From assembly GCA_034766995.1 (NCBI GenBank), contig CM068317.1, positions 29,696,501 through 29,760,500 of the forward strand: a stretch of 64,000 bases of DNA, in the 5' to 3' direction. The translations under genes were made by a program, and so were the position numbers. Positions 49,186 through 61,350 of this stretch are shown one piece after another. A model generated the notes under the pieces. That model searched no databases and was not told where the DNA came from. It was given only the letters and a program-made list of their open reading frames with translations. The first letter of the stretch is position 1. Every line of letters begins with the position of its first letter. Source of the stretch: Acanthacorydalis orientalis (taxonomy: Eukaryota > Arthropoda > Insecta > Megaloptera > Corydalidae).

Positions 49186-50943
49186 AATCATACAAGAGGT
49201 TTTTACAAACCGGTGGCTTTATCGGAAGTTTTATACTTGTAATAATAATATTTAAAAAAGCTGAGATGTAAGAATAAAATATTTAAACTTCAAAATCAGA
49301 CGATGAAACGATAAATGTGATTAAGTAATTAAATGAGATCTTAAACCGGTGATATTTATTTCTCATCATCGTCTTTGTAATTCATTTTATTGTGAAACAT
49401 AATCTCTTAATTCTCCTTGTAACCACTTAATATTGAAAATAATTATCGCTTTTCTCTAGTCACTAGAAATACATAAGCAGCAAAGAATTTAATCAGTTGA
49501 TCCGAAATTCTTTAATAAAAATCTGTTAAATCAATGTTTAAAATAGTTTTTATTTTCAGTTCTTGACTTAATGTAGTTCTTTCAAAGTGAGACAAAATTA
49601 AAAGTATTGAACATTTGAAACACTTAATTTTAAATTAATAAAATCAGTCTATAATTTATATTTTTATTCATTTTTTTTATTTGAATTTATATACCGTTTT
49701 ACAAATTTAACTTTCTGACAGAAAAAGGTAGGCAAGTTTGATTAAAATATTTTTACACGATTTAATTTTATACACATTTCGTTTTACAGTTATTCATTTT
49801 TAATATTTTATTCAATGCAAATAATATTCTTTTAAATTTTGCACCTGAACTTGTCTAATTTCACTTTAATTAATTTCATTTATCAAAAACATAACAGAAC
49901 TAATCTGACTAATTATAATATGTAAATAATCTTATATCTACATCATATCAAATTTAGTTCTGCAAATAGGAAAAAAAATGATGAGATCGAAAAAATAGAA
50001 TATATAGAAGTAAGAAACAAACTGTACATAATGTTGTAATTCATAAAGATGTATAAAATAAAAAGACGCATGTCATGGGATGTCTTCATCAAGTTGTACG
50101 TTGACTGGATTGAATGACGAGTAGGAAAAAAAGTTCGCTCCTGACTCATCTCAGCACGAACTGCTTTGCGAAGAAACAAAAAAAAAAGAATACGACGTAA
50201 TATTAATTGATTTCTTAATCAGGCGGCTAGCATAAAAAACGACGAACACGTCCATTGCATGATATTGTGCTGGTTCATCGTTATTTAAATGTTCACTATC
50301 GACCAGTTAAAAACACTATGCTACATAGAGACTACACTTGTCGAATAAACAAACATTACCGATTCGTAAAATCGTAAAGTGTTGGTTTTATGTCGTGTTC
50401 GAATCAACAATAATCGATCAACGTATAATGGAAGTATACATATTAAAAATTTTATACGAATTCACGTACGACACGCATAATTCTTTCGCTAACATTCGAA
50501 AACACGACTCGAAAGACAATGTACAAAATGTTAGACACATTAATTTTACGATCGTGTCGAGATATAAAATATTTATGATGCGGATCTATCATAAAGTGAT
50601 ATATTTCGTGAAAAATATTTATGTGTGAAGAAAACAATCATCATTTTAAAAACATTTCAAAACAGTCTTTCGTCTTTTACTAACTGCACAGAGCTCTTTC
50701 AAATATGATGTAGAATATATAAAATTGAAAATAAAAAAAAAATATTTGTAGTCAAACTTTATATGCTAATAAACCATGTCTGCGCAATAATCTTATTATC
50801 GACTGAGTATTAACAATTTGATAATGGGGATTACTAACATTAAATCTTTTTCAGTAGCGTCTCGTCATAATTATTTTCTAAATTTCGGAGTTTGCTATTG
50901 TAAATATTTTTTTTCATATTCTGTTTTTGTTATCAGACCTTGA
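49186..50943. other. Gene-free DNA with a CpG-containing island
   Basis: AT-rich spacer up to about 50050, then the island 50080-50640. Plus-strand frame 50338-50628 (96 codons) begins at a TTG, has no ATG start, overlaps an antisense frame and has no domain I recognise. Confidence 0.5.
50080..50640. promoter_or_regulatory. CpG-containing island
   Basis: 'GGCGGCTAGCATAAAAAACG', 'AAAACGACGAACACGTCCAT', 'TTCACGTACGACACGC' and 'AACACGACTCGAAAGACAAT' mark a stretch with CpG-bearing words and few long T tracts. Coding on the plus strand is possible but unsupported, so a conserved non-coding element is the more cautious reading. Confidence 0.3.
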
Positions 50944-50947
50944 TTAA

Positions 50948-51648
50948 CCCTTTGCACTCCGAAAATTTTTTGATACTATCGACCAGCAACTCCAGGACTC
51001 TCTTGCAGTTTTTGCAGTGAAGCTTTTGGAAAAGGAAAGATTTGTTTTGAAAGGAAAAAATTTCAAGTGCTTACGATTGTTTTTATTTTTATTTATTTCG
51101 TAAGTATGCTTTGTTCTAATGTAAATAAAGCTTGAATTTAACATTTTGTAATTCGCCACGGTATCGTGCCTCTGAAACAGTCTCCTATGTACATTTTGGG
51201 TTTATTTAGAAAAGTATCGTATTAATCATTCGTTTGACGTCTCCCACCCTTTTCTTTTCTCTTAGAACATATAACACAATCCCTCTTTTCACCTTCTCTC
51301 ATTATATGAAACTTTTCAATTAACCAAGTTTCAGAAGTGGAAGTAGAAGTTCTTGTTCTCTTCTGGCAAAAATGGCCTATTAGTAGATTGATTAAGAGTT
51401 TCGATATTTTAAGTGTGTCAGTGGAGTCTCGTTTTTGTTATGTTTTACTGTTAATGTATGAATTGATAATAAATATTTCCATTCTTCAAAAGAACCATTT
51501 CTGCCGGCACTTAATTGATTTTCTCAAAAAGCAATAACGCACAGTTATTCACAATTAACGCACAATTATGTGTTTCCATAACGGAACCAATGGATTTTTG
51601 GAATATATGATGAGTGTTCCCATAACGGAGCCTACGGAGTGCAAAGGA
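50948..51648 (-). mobile_element. piggyBac-like element, internally deleted (about 700 bp)
   Basis: TTAA at 50944-50947 and at 51649-51652 flank inverted ends CCCTTTGCACTCCG and CGGAGTGCAAAGGA. TTAA duplication and CCC-type ends are the signature of the piggyBac superfamily. Near the right end the motif TTCC(C)ATAACGGARCC occurs twice (about 51574-51588 and 51617-51632), which looks like subterminal binding repeats. Only the C-terminal end of the transposase remains. Full elements are usually more than 2 kb. Confidence 0.88.
50950..51437 (-). pseudogene. piggyBac-like transposase C-terminal remnant
   Basis: Minus strand, open from 51437 to a stop at 51222: 'STDTLKISKLLINLLIG', then 'STSETWLIEKFHIMREGEKR', then DCVICSKRKEKGGRRQT. 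After a frame change it continues with 'NKPKMYIGDCFRG' and, after another, 'HDTVANYKMLN'. This is the end of the DDE/RNase H-like domain followed by the Cys-rich zinc-binding tail (CxxC ... C ... the usual YHT end, here decayed) typical of piggyBac transposases. The catalytic Asp residues lie upstream in the family and are deleted. No promoter or start is present, so the remnant is inert. Confidence 0.85.
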
Positions 51649-52723
51649 TTAATAAAAAAATTCCATTTGAATAATCTGACTACTTTAATTTTTTCATTTT
51701 TCGGTGAAGTACAGTAAGTTCTGTCCTTACATCTTCACTTTTTACATAATATCCATATATTTTTAATTAAAAAACATTTTTAATATTGAATCAATTTTAG
51801 TTTACAATGGTGTAGTAATTAGTGTCCATAATCTACGTATTTTTTATTATATCAGCATATCTCATTGATATTGAAAATGAAGATGCGACTGATGAAAAAA
51901 CAAAATATTTATTGTTTGCTTCTGATGTCGCCCAATCCTTTTTATTTTAGAAATTAGTATCGAACTTTTTATTGAACAAGATCGAGAATTAAAATTATCT
52001 TGATTGATTAACGAAACGTAATAATAAAACTTGCTCTGGAAGATAAATGAAGCAAAATTATTTGTTAGTTAAACTGTAATAACAATTTATTATACAATTT
52101 ATTGAGGATAAATTTAAAAATTGATAAAAAAATGAAAAAAAAGAATGTCTAGTGATAAAAATCAGCTCTGTATTTTAAACAAAGTCTATGAAGTTTCTAA
52201 TATCAGTGTTCTTAATCTTCGTCAAATGATTCAAGATAACTTTGGAAAAGAAGTAATTAAAAGTAGATAAGATTATAGAATACTGTAGAAACATAAACAT
52301 AATAAGATTTTTTTTTAAAAAAAAACAACCTTATGTAAGTAAGAAAAGTAGGACTTTTAGAATGTAATTTGCAAATCGTATTCAGTAAATTGGTGAAATG
52401 AAGTAAGATGAATATTTTTGATCCTAGAAAATCCGTTATGTGTAGTGGAAACCAAATACTAATGTCGAAAGTGAAAATACGTTTTCTGCTGTGAAATATA
52501 TAACAATGAAGATTAATAGTTTGAGAATGCACGTCAGCGAATGAAATGGGAAATCTTTTTTTATGGATAGTATTGTGAATAAATAGATATATTTGAATAT
52601 TGTTAAAATAATTTACAAGCGCTATAAAAGGAAAAGAAAACATCTCGTAACTACAGATTATATTGGGATAACGACAGCAAATATACAATATTTTAAAATC
52701 GACTTTTTGGAATGTTCTGCGCC

Positions 52724-52725
<2 letters not shown>

Positions 52726-52802
<77 letters not shown>

Positions 52803-52807
52803 TACAC
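52726..52807. repeat. (TA)n(CA)n compound array
   Basis: About 55 bp of TA then about 26 bp of CA. It creates several artificial frames on both strands. Confidence 0.97.
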
Positions 52808-53856
52808 CTCTCTGCGTCTAATCTAAACATGAATCCTATTGAATATTTAGAGAGAATTTTTAAGGAAAATACACGTGGTGCTTTAAAAAATTCAAGAAAA
52901 TAATAACCACTTTTTTGTAATAATTGATCCAATTGCTATAAAAAAGTTAATCCAGCAATGAAAAATCATTTTACCGTGGTCAACAAATCGAAAATATACT
53001 CTACTGAATATTAAGAAAAGCAAAACATTTATTTAAAAAAAATACCGAAGCCGAGCCGAAGCGTAGTGCAAATAAATGCTCATTTTTAAATAAATATACA
53101 TTTCTTAACTCATACAGTAATATTATTCATATTGTACGTTTAGATATTTTACGTTCGAATTGATGAAGTGTAAATAAAATGAAAAAATCTTAATATGAAA
53201 TATGCGGATATTCTAAAACTATTGTGGGCGTTAAATGTATCTATAGTTAAATATATCTATAAGTATATTAAATTTATTAGATTAAATATATTAGAAGTAC
53301 ATTTTGCTATATTTGAACTCTTGTACAAAAAATAATGATTAGTTATTTTTATTCTTCATTTTTTAATATTACCATTCGTGTTTCTACGATTGAATCTCTC
53401 TTAGATGAAAATGTCGAACTATAAAAATAATCAAATACATTCCCCTGTGCAAAATATTCTGTATTCGCTTCATATACTCATCCTATATTCACTCGATATA
53501 TAAATTAAAACTAGTCATATTTAGATCTTCCGACATCTGGTTATTCTAGTCACACATTCGTATAGCAATACACACACTTTCGAATGTGTGTTGGTCGAAT
53601 TTGCAAAGAACAAAAACGTGTGTACTAAATAATAAGAAAAAAAATATGTGTATACAGACAGCTAGCCAATGTCCTCAGCAACTTTGCCAGTCAATACAAA
53701 CACGACAGACGAAATTCTAGCACGCACACTCTCACGCACATTATCAGATTGACGCTTTTAGCGCCGGCGCCATACCGCCTTCCACCCGTGACAAAAACAA
53801 TCCGCTACAAATCGTATCCTATATACATATGCATGCAAACATGTAACACACACACA

Positions 53857-53857
<1 letters not shown>

Positions 53858-53905
<48 letters not shown>

Positions 53906-53930
53906 GATGTGTGTGTGTATATATATATAT
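53858..53930. repeat. (TA)n(TG)n(TA)n compound array
   Basis: TA tract, TATGTGATG, TG tract, TA tract, with ACACACAC just upstream. Confidence 0.96.
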
Positions 53931-54066
53931 TTATAAACTCACGAAATATATCCATCTTTCACAACATATAACTAACACCAATCGATTTATCTTAGTCTTT
54001 TCAAATCTCATTTCTAGTGTGATATATTATCCATGGAAGCACAAGTACACACAACTGTGAATATTG

Positions 54067-54231
54067 ATGATGGGATTTACGAAATATCTATCTTTTACAA
54101 CCATTACATATGTAGATATTTATCGTCTCTTTTCAGGAGAAGAGTTCAAACAGTTCAGTGATGTGATATTCGCCAGAAACACAGTATGGAGTTATTATTT
54201 GACGCTTGGACCGTGTTGGCAGCTCTGTTGA
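54067..54231 (+). other. Unassigned exon-like open frame (54 codons)
   Basis: Begins ATG ATG GGA at 54067, directly after an in-frame TGA at 54058, and ends with TGA at 54229. The product starts MMGFTKYLSFTTITYVDIYR and ends with 'VWSYYLTLGPCWQLC'. A possible 3' splice acceptor (CTCTTTTCAG, about 54126-54135) lies within it, followed by a distinctly less AT-rich stretch to about 54290 that looks like an exon or old repeat. I recognise no family. It is too short for a firm coding call. Confidence 0.22.
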
Positions 54232-54887
54232 CGCAAATTATTAGGTTTCATTGATGATGGATTCAACAGGAGCGTCATTAGTAGATAAATTTATATGTAG
54301 TGTGTGTTTTTATTTATTCGGAGTGCGTATTTTATTGAGGAAAACAGGATAATTCTGAAATGGGTTTAAGTTAACATACTTTTAACTTTTTTTGTATCAT
54401 TAACAGCAATACAAAAACGAAACAAAGGAATTTTAGAAATGTTTATGATACAAGTATTCTTTGAATAACATTTTTTTTTTGAATTTATTCTTGTATTTTT
54501 TCTTCTATTATGTTTATTCGCGAATAAATAACTCTTTTTTTTAAAAAAAATAACATGTTCCAGATTTCTAGTTCAGTTTTTTTGATATGTCGTTGATTAT
54601 TATTACATATGTTAAAGGTTAGAGTAAGTAATAAGAACCAAAAATACTTTCCACAAAATAAGTCTAAATAAAACACTTAAATATATCTAAAAGTTTTCTA
54701 TAGGAGCAGGAGAGGAGATTTTTGTTTAAAAAATCAACGACATGTAATGAAATGATTTTATAAAATGTTTTATAGATTTAAAATTCCTTTTTCTTTATAT
54801 TATTAAAACCGGAATAATCATTTAGATCTCAGAGCTGTATTTTGATTTAAGGGCATGTTTTGAATCAATTTAGAATGATACATTTTT
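54232..54887. other. Gene-free AT-rich DNA
   Basis: The first 60 bp belong to the exon-like patch. The rest is AT-rich with T tracts and no supported gene. Confidence 0.5.
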
Positions 54888-55163
54888 ACAGTATCGGTAA
54901 AAATCAAAAATGATATACTTTCACAAATGAATTTTTCTTTCATTGCTTATACCATAACCAATTTTCTGATCAAAATGGAAATTTTAATGACAATGCTATT
55001 ATTCGCAGAGTAATCATATACAGAAAAATTTCGCGGATGAACATCAATCATAAATAATCAATAACATTTTATTAAACATTTTTGATCAGAAAAAAAATTG
55101 TAGTTTATGGTACGACAGAAAACTCATGTCTGAAAATGAATTTACCCATATTGCCAGAACTGT
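54888..55163. mobile_element. Foldback MITE copy 12 (complete, best symmetry)
   Basis: Left end ACAGTATCGGTAAAAAT, then 'CTTTCACAAATGAATTTTTC', 'AACCAATTTTCTGATCAAAA'. The centre is short. Right arm: 'AAATAATCAATAACATTTTA', 'AAACATTTTTGATCAGAAAA', 'TGTAGTTTATGGTACGACAG', 'GAAAATGAATTTACCCATAT', right end TTGCCAGAACTGT. The ACAGT...ACTGT ends are inverted. About 276 bp. Confidence 0.8.
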
Positions 55164-56019
55164 ATTTTAATTTATGACACACTTTGAAATGATAGGTAAT
55201 CACCTCTAATATTTTGTAATGATCGCACGATTATGAAACAATGTGTCAACCTATCAAACTAAAAATTTATGTTATTGAGTTCAATCAAAAGTTCATTCAA
55301 ATTTTAGGTAAAAATTCAAACTCAAATATTAACCTTAAACTGTCTTTGGTTAGAATCATAAGTTCTGTCGGTTTAGAACTTAGTGGTTGATGAAAATTTG
55401 AAGATTATGTTTGACAGTTCCAAATAAGTACAAATTTAAAAAGCAATATCAAGAAAATATAACTGGTAACATAATACATCCCAGTTAAACTTTAATAATT
55501 TTTCCCAAATGACAAGAATCTCTCATTTTAATATAACATAATGCCTTTGTAATTCGGCAATCAGAATGTTTTTCAGTTATTAGTCGGCGATTTTTAATCT
55601 TCACTCGATGGAGTAACAAATACTTATTTGAATTAATTATTGAATTGTTTTAAGACACTATAGTTTTTTTTTGCGGAACCTTTATCATTCCGAGAAAATT
55701 CAAAATACGTACTTCACGAGTTTTGAAAATCATCCATCTTACGTGACCAAATTTTATTATTTACATCTGATCGAGCTGGGTCGTAATTTGTACTCATAAA
55801 TACAGTTTTACTGCATAATAATAGGTATTTATATAAATAAAAGAAATTGTTATGAATTAACTATTTAAATTTTTTAGATTTTCGGGTTTTTTCTTCGAAA
55901 GTTCTTTCGAATTTTGACTTTGATTCGGGAAACCACGAGGTTCTGTATTCCACTTGATATATCCCTGGTTACTAAACTAATTTTTATCTTAAACTAATAA
56001 TTTTAACATACAATATTTG

Positions 56020-56020
<1 letters not shown>

Positions 56021-56068
<48 letters not shown>
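56021..56068. repeat. (TA)n microsatellite
   Basis: About 48 bp of TA. Confidence 0.96.
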
Positions 56069-56069
<1 letters not shown>

Positions 56070-56530
56070 CTAGAAAACATTCATTTCATATATAAAAACA
56101 CCAAATACAATCACTAATGGTTTACTATTTTGTTTGAACAGTACCGTGCATACCGATATTCGTATATGCCTACAAGCAAGGAATTCAAGTAACAGACACT
56201 TATTCTTTACGAGTGTACGGACAAAAACATAATTACACTGATACACGCATTTGGTAATCATGACCCAGGAAATCCATATTAAAGGTACAAATGTGCGAAG
56301 CTGCTGATTTCTTATTCTAAAATTGATAATCCTTGTCAGATAAATCCAGCTAGACCGGTAATGAACCGCTTGTCGCATTATCGGTTGGAGCTCACTAGTA
56401 CAATGTCTTCTCATAAATTTGATTTATACCAAAGATTCAAAGCAACCAAAAGTAGTAAATTGGCGAAACATGAATCATGGGCCTCTATACCTGACACTAC
56501 GCATACGAAATCATTGCACCCGCTGGGTAA

Positions 56531-56549
56531 TAGTGTAGTGGTTTAAGTC
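56531..56549 (+). promoter_or_regulatory. tRNA-type A-box-like motif
   Basis: TAGTGTAGTGGTTTAAGTC resembles the D-arm (A-box) of tRNA-Val/Glu-type genes, with the usual TGGTTNAGTC spacing. No anticodon arm or B-box follows at the right distance. It may be the head of a degraded tRNA-derived SINE. Confidence 0.3.
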
Positions 56550-56999
56550 GTGGTAGTACACAGTGGTACGACTAAAACATCCAAATTTCACGATTTTAAT
56601 CTTTGAACAGTGACACTTTTAAGTAATTATTGTGTATATATGGATTCCGTATGTAATAAAATCATACTAAATCAAGCAACTACACTTTTCCAAATACCGA
56701 ATAACTGACCTGCGATATTTTGAATATGTAAACAAGCTGTCTTATTATGCAGTACTTGTATTTTGGATTAAACTAGCGATTTGGTTGTTATAAAGATTCT
56801 TCCTGAACATGGAGTATTCGCCAGAGAAGAATCGCTGGCTTATAATTTCATAAATCAATTATTGTATACCTATCCATTCATTATGGCATCCAGTTTTGTC
56901 TCCATATACTATATAATCTATTTTTTTTTGATTTGCATTGCATAATATATCCTATTATTCGGTTAAACTTGCTATTTGTTCAGATTAGCCGTCTTTTTC

Positions 57000-57005
<6 letters not shown>

Positions 57006-57047
<42 letters not shown>
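57006..57047. repeat. (TA)n microsatellite
   Basis: About 42 bp of TA. Confidence 0.96.
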
Positions 57048-57049
<2 letters not shown>

Positions 57050-57199
57050 CATACAAATGACGTTCCCGTTTGAATGAGGTTGTATTACAAATTGCATCTG
57101 ATTCAATGAGATAACAAGCCGTCGCATCAGAACCTATTAACCAATCATATGAATTAGTTTTTATGAATAATATTGCTTCCGTTCCCTATTAAATATACG

Positions 57200-57350
57200 T
57201 ATTATGGACATGCAGATGAGAGCAAGCCTGCAGCGAGACAAATCTTAACGTATTATGTCGTTAAGATGAGTTGATTTAAATATGCGGGCTTATGCCGGCC
57301 CGTCGTTTATATTTGTCGCGACACTAGGTACACGTGACACTATTCAGCCA
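57200..57350. promoter_or_regulatory. GC-richer patch with E-box
   Basis: 'GAGAGCAAGCCTGCAGCGAG', 'GCGGGCTTATGCCGGCCCGT', 'GTCGCGACACTAGG' and a CACGTG at 57331-57336 within ACACGTGACACTA, the same 13-mer seen at 34369. No frame of interest. Confidence 0.3.
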
Positions 57351-57387
57351 TATATGTTTGTACGTGTATATACATAAATGCATACAT

Positions 57388-57390
<3 letters not shown>

Positions 57391-57443
<53 letters not shown>
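57391..57443. repeat. (TA)n microsatellite
   Basis: About 53 bp of TA. Confidence 0.96.
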
Positions 57444-57446
<3 letters not shown>

Positions 57447-57596
57447 GGGTAGTTTAATGTTATTTAATTTAATCTAAGCAGTATTACCGTCGTGCAATCA
57501 TCGGATAATTTATTTATATTTAACGAATATCATTACATGCTTAAAATGAACATAAAATTTAAATATATTACTGTTTTGTTAACCCTTTTTTAGTCG

Positions 57597-58212
<616 letters not shown>

Positions 58213-58821
58213 TATATTCGGTATAGTTTTTCGAATATTAAAACTATTTATATATTGATAAATAGCATAAAGAAATTCAATATTCATATAATATATGCGA
58301 CGCTTATATATATTAGATATATAAAATAATGTTCTATTTTTATGTGGCATATTTTAATTTATTTGATTATTTTTAAATGAGTATATTTAAGAATATTATT
58401 GAGATTAAATTTCATTTTGTGTTTGATCAGGACTATAAAATTGTCATTCATTATGTATTTTAAATAGTATTATATATATTCTCTTACATATTCCTGACGC
58501 CGATTGCAAAAGTAAATAAAAATTATTTTTTAAAAAAATATTTGACATTTAATAGGATTATTTGTTTATTATTTAAAATTGTTAGTAAAACTATTTGAAT
58601 TAATTATGGAATGATTGATAAATACACCATTGAATTAATCTTTAATAATATTTTTATATGTATCATATGTTGCGTGGCATTAATTTTGTTACAATTGTAA
58701 TTTCTCATTTATTATAATAAAGATGAGTTTACTTTCCTCTAACTTTAACCTTTGTTTTAGAATAAATGATAGTGATTAAAACTATCCCTTCATGTGCGTA
58801 ATTAGACAATGTCGTTATAAT
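58213..58821. other. Gene-free AT-rich DNA
   Basis: Between the mariner and MITE copy 13: AT-rich spacer with no supported gene or repeat. Confidence 0.55.
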
Positions 58822-59130
58822 ACAGTTTTAGTACAGTGACTAAATTCACTTTCAGAGAGAAATAAATCAATTCTCACATTACATTACACATTTTTTCGAA
58901 ACCAAAATTTTCAATAAATTAATTGTTGCTTACACGTATTTGTATTGGAGTGATCATCTTCAGTTCATAATTATTCTTAAATCACTGATTTTCTGTATTT
59001 TAAAATGTTTCTACACCTTGTCTGTCTGAAAATGATGGTATCGAGATTAAAATATGTATATACAACAATTATAAATCATACATTTTCATATATTGAACAT
59101 TTTTAAGAGAATAATTCATTTGTGAGAAAT
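58822..59130. mobile_element. Foldback MITE copy 13 (complete)
   Basis: Left end 'ACAGTTTTAGTACAGTGACT' then AAATTCACTTTCAGAGAG. Arm: 'ATTACATTACACATTTTTTC', 'CAATAAATTAATTGTTGCTT', 'ACACGTATTTGTATTGGAGT'. Centre: 'TCTTAAATCACTGATTTTCT'. Right arm: 'GATGGTATCGAGATTAAAAT', 'ACAACAATTATAAATCATAC', 'ATATTGAACATTTTTAAGAG', 'ATTCATTTGTGAGAAATTGC'. About 309 bp. Confidence 0.78.
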
Positions 59131-60894
59131 TGCTTATTATTGTTGTCGCCTTTTTCTTGTAGTGTATACATTTTAGTGTGTAAGCGAGTTATTCGTTTTT
59201 TTTATTGTATGGCTTATAACATACAGCTTTCAACCTTTCAATTTTTTGATTTCTGGAATAAATCAGGTCAAACGTTACGAATTTCTTGTTATTTCAAGTT
59301 TATAATATGTCATTTATTTCAAGTTTTAATCCCATTGTGTACAATTTTCGTTCTTCAATTTTGTTTAAAATAGAATTACAATGGATTGAAATTCAGATAC
59401 AGTAAAAGTCTGTGTTGAAAAACATTAAAATCAATCATCGAGAAAAATCATTGAGTCAAAATGATCATAAAAATGCCCCATCAATTAAATTTTAATTGAA
59501 AAATCAAACACTTTAAACAAAGTTTATGGTAAGATATGTATATTTTTTCTGTATTCGAAGTGCACATACTATATGACCATACTAAATAGAAATATAATGT
59601 GTCTGTGTCTATATGTTGATGTAACGGGTTTTTATTCAAATTTTTTAAATAGGTAAAAAGTACATGTGATTTTCATTCTATTAATATTACTCAACTTTGA
59701 CTACTGTCTGATTAATATGTAAATTTCCTGTTTTTTTTTTCTTTTCTCTAGAGTAGTAAAATGTATGAGTGTTAATATGTTTTTGATGGTTTTCACAATA
59801 TATTCATATCGTAGTCAATAAATAATACAAACACCTGATTACCAATTATAATTTTCTTGTCACGTTGACCCGCCGAATATTTTCGCTAATAAAAAAAATA
59901 CACATACAATAATTATCTTTATTACAGAAAATTAATTTTATTGTGAATAGGAATGATATATTTATAAGTTTATTGGCAAATAAGCATTCCTAATTCTAAT
60001 AGTTTATATATAAACAGTATTCAAAATATAATTAAATAAACGAATTTATGATACTTTTATAATGGTGTTGCAGTATTTCGAAAAATTTTACATAATACAT
60101 GTCGGCCATTATTTTATCGCCATTAAATGGTTGTTTGTCGGAACATAGTTAAACTGTCACCAATCTACATCGAATGTTTTCAAATAGCACGTTGGAACAG
60201 GTACAGATTTCAAGTAATTTTATACACTTACATTATTTGAGTTAATGTATCTGACGCGCACCGTAACAAAATATGTAAATTTTTATGACAATATCCAATC
60301 GTAAATTTCATACAGAAATCTCTTATTCGATCGTAAATCTCATATGGACCATACAGAAAACTCGAGACCAATATATTATGTGTTGTGCACATATTGTGCA
60401 CATTCAAACATACAACAGTAAATTCATTGTTTTGTCCGCGAACCGGATATTGAATACTTTAAAATTTTTAAATTATACAGGATATTTTTTCACAAAAAAT
60501 TGGTATTTTGAATATATTTTCTTCTGTTTTGTTTAAATGATTTATAATAAACTTCTGACATTTCAGACATTTTTTTCTTTTCAATTGGTTTATACTTTGG
60601 TTCATTTCGTTGTCTGTAAGGTCAAAATAGTGTCACCATTAGTATTATGTAGAAAATTTATCAGTTTTTTGTAATTTTACTCGAGTGTTTAGATGCGTAT
60701 TTAAATCGTTTAAAACTTATTCGTTTAATCTTACCTTTCCTATTGTGTAGCAAGTATATGTAATCATTTCAGTATTTCAGTTGTTTATGTTTTCTTTTGC
60801 GTTCTTTTTTTTAAAAAAATAAGTATTATATGATCTTAATAACCAGTTTTCAAAAACTATATTTTTTTTATATATGGTCTTTTAATCTGTCTAT

Positions 60895-60906
60895 CTATAT
60901 ATATAT

Positions 60907-60969
<63 letters not shown>

Positions 60970-60970
60970 T
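60895..60970. repeat. (TA)n with CA edges
   Basis: TATA(CA)3, about 43 bp of TA, then CACACACA. Confidence 0.96.
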
Positions 60971-61109
60971 ATAAATATAAATATAATTATTTGTTAAGGT
61001 TTGTGTTATTTTGATCGGAACACGATATGTGTAATAATTAATTGAACAAAGTATGTTTATCGACATCTAAAAGGAAATGAATTTGATCATTTTCCATCTT
61101 CTGTTATTC

Positions 61110-61260
61110 GATTGAGACGTCTAGCTGCTACTTTTCCTCTCCCAGCCGCCATCTTCCTTAAACGCAGGGCCCACTTTAATTTTCAATTTTCTGTAGTTTC
61201 CTCAAGTGCTTCTTTACAAGTTCTTCTAAGTTTGTTTTCGTTGTTCCGTTTTCAGACATT
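61110..61260. promoter_or_regulatory. Pho/YY1-type motif in a less AT-rich patch
   Basis: 'CCCAGCCGCCATCTTCCTTA' contains the GCCGCCATCTT word (YY1/Pho core GCCAT). On the minus strand this gives AAGATGGCGGC, with a 21-codon frame MAAGRGKVAARRLNR... ending at TGA. A pyrimidine tract ending GTTCCGTTTTCAG lies at the right edge on the plus strand. It could be a polycomb-type or promoter-proximal element. The evidence is motif-only. Confidence 0.25.
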
Positions 61261-61263
61261 TAG

Positions 61264-61264
<1 letters not shown>

Positions 61265-61345
<81 letters not shown>
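61265..61345. repeat. (TA)n microsatellite
   Basis: About 80 bp of TA with one TATG interruption. Confidence 0.96.

Positions 61346-61350
<5 letters not shown>

Larger units (their letters stand above)
51653..54066. other. Gene-free AT-rich DNA
   Basis: Arrays at 52726-52807 and 53858-53930. A GC-rich word at 53047-53068 ('CCGAAGCCGAGCCGAAGCGT') resembles the edges of the 36.66-kb module. A patch near 53640-53830 has CpG-bearing sequence ('TTTTAGCGCCGGCGCCATAC'). The 180-codon minus frame at 52257-52799 begins in a TA/TG array and is probably spurious. Confidence 0.5.

Noticed and set aside
52257..52932. Long frames containing Ile-Tyr runs (here and at most TA arrays, for example 12467-12855, 38847-39131, 63559-63756)
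   Set aside because: The open length comes from (TA)n, which has no stop codon in any frame. The flanking residues show no domain.
56070..56414. 114-codon minus-strand frame
   Set aside because: The longest frame away from arrays, but no recognised motif, no conserved pattern, next to a TA array, and a frame this long is only mildly surprising in a locally less AT-rich patch.
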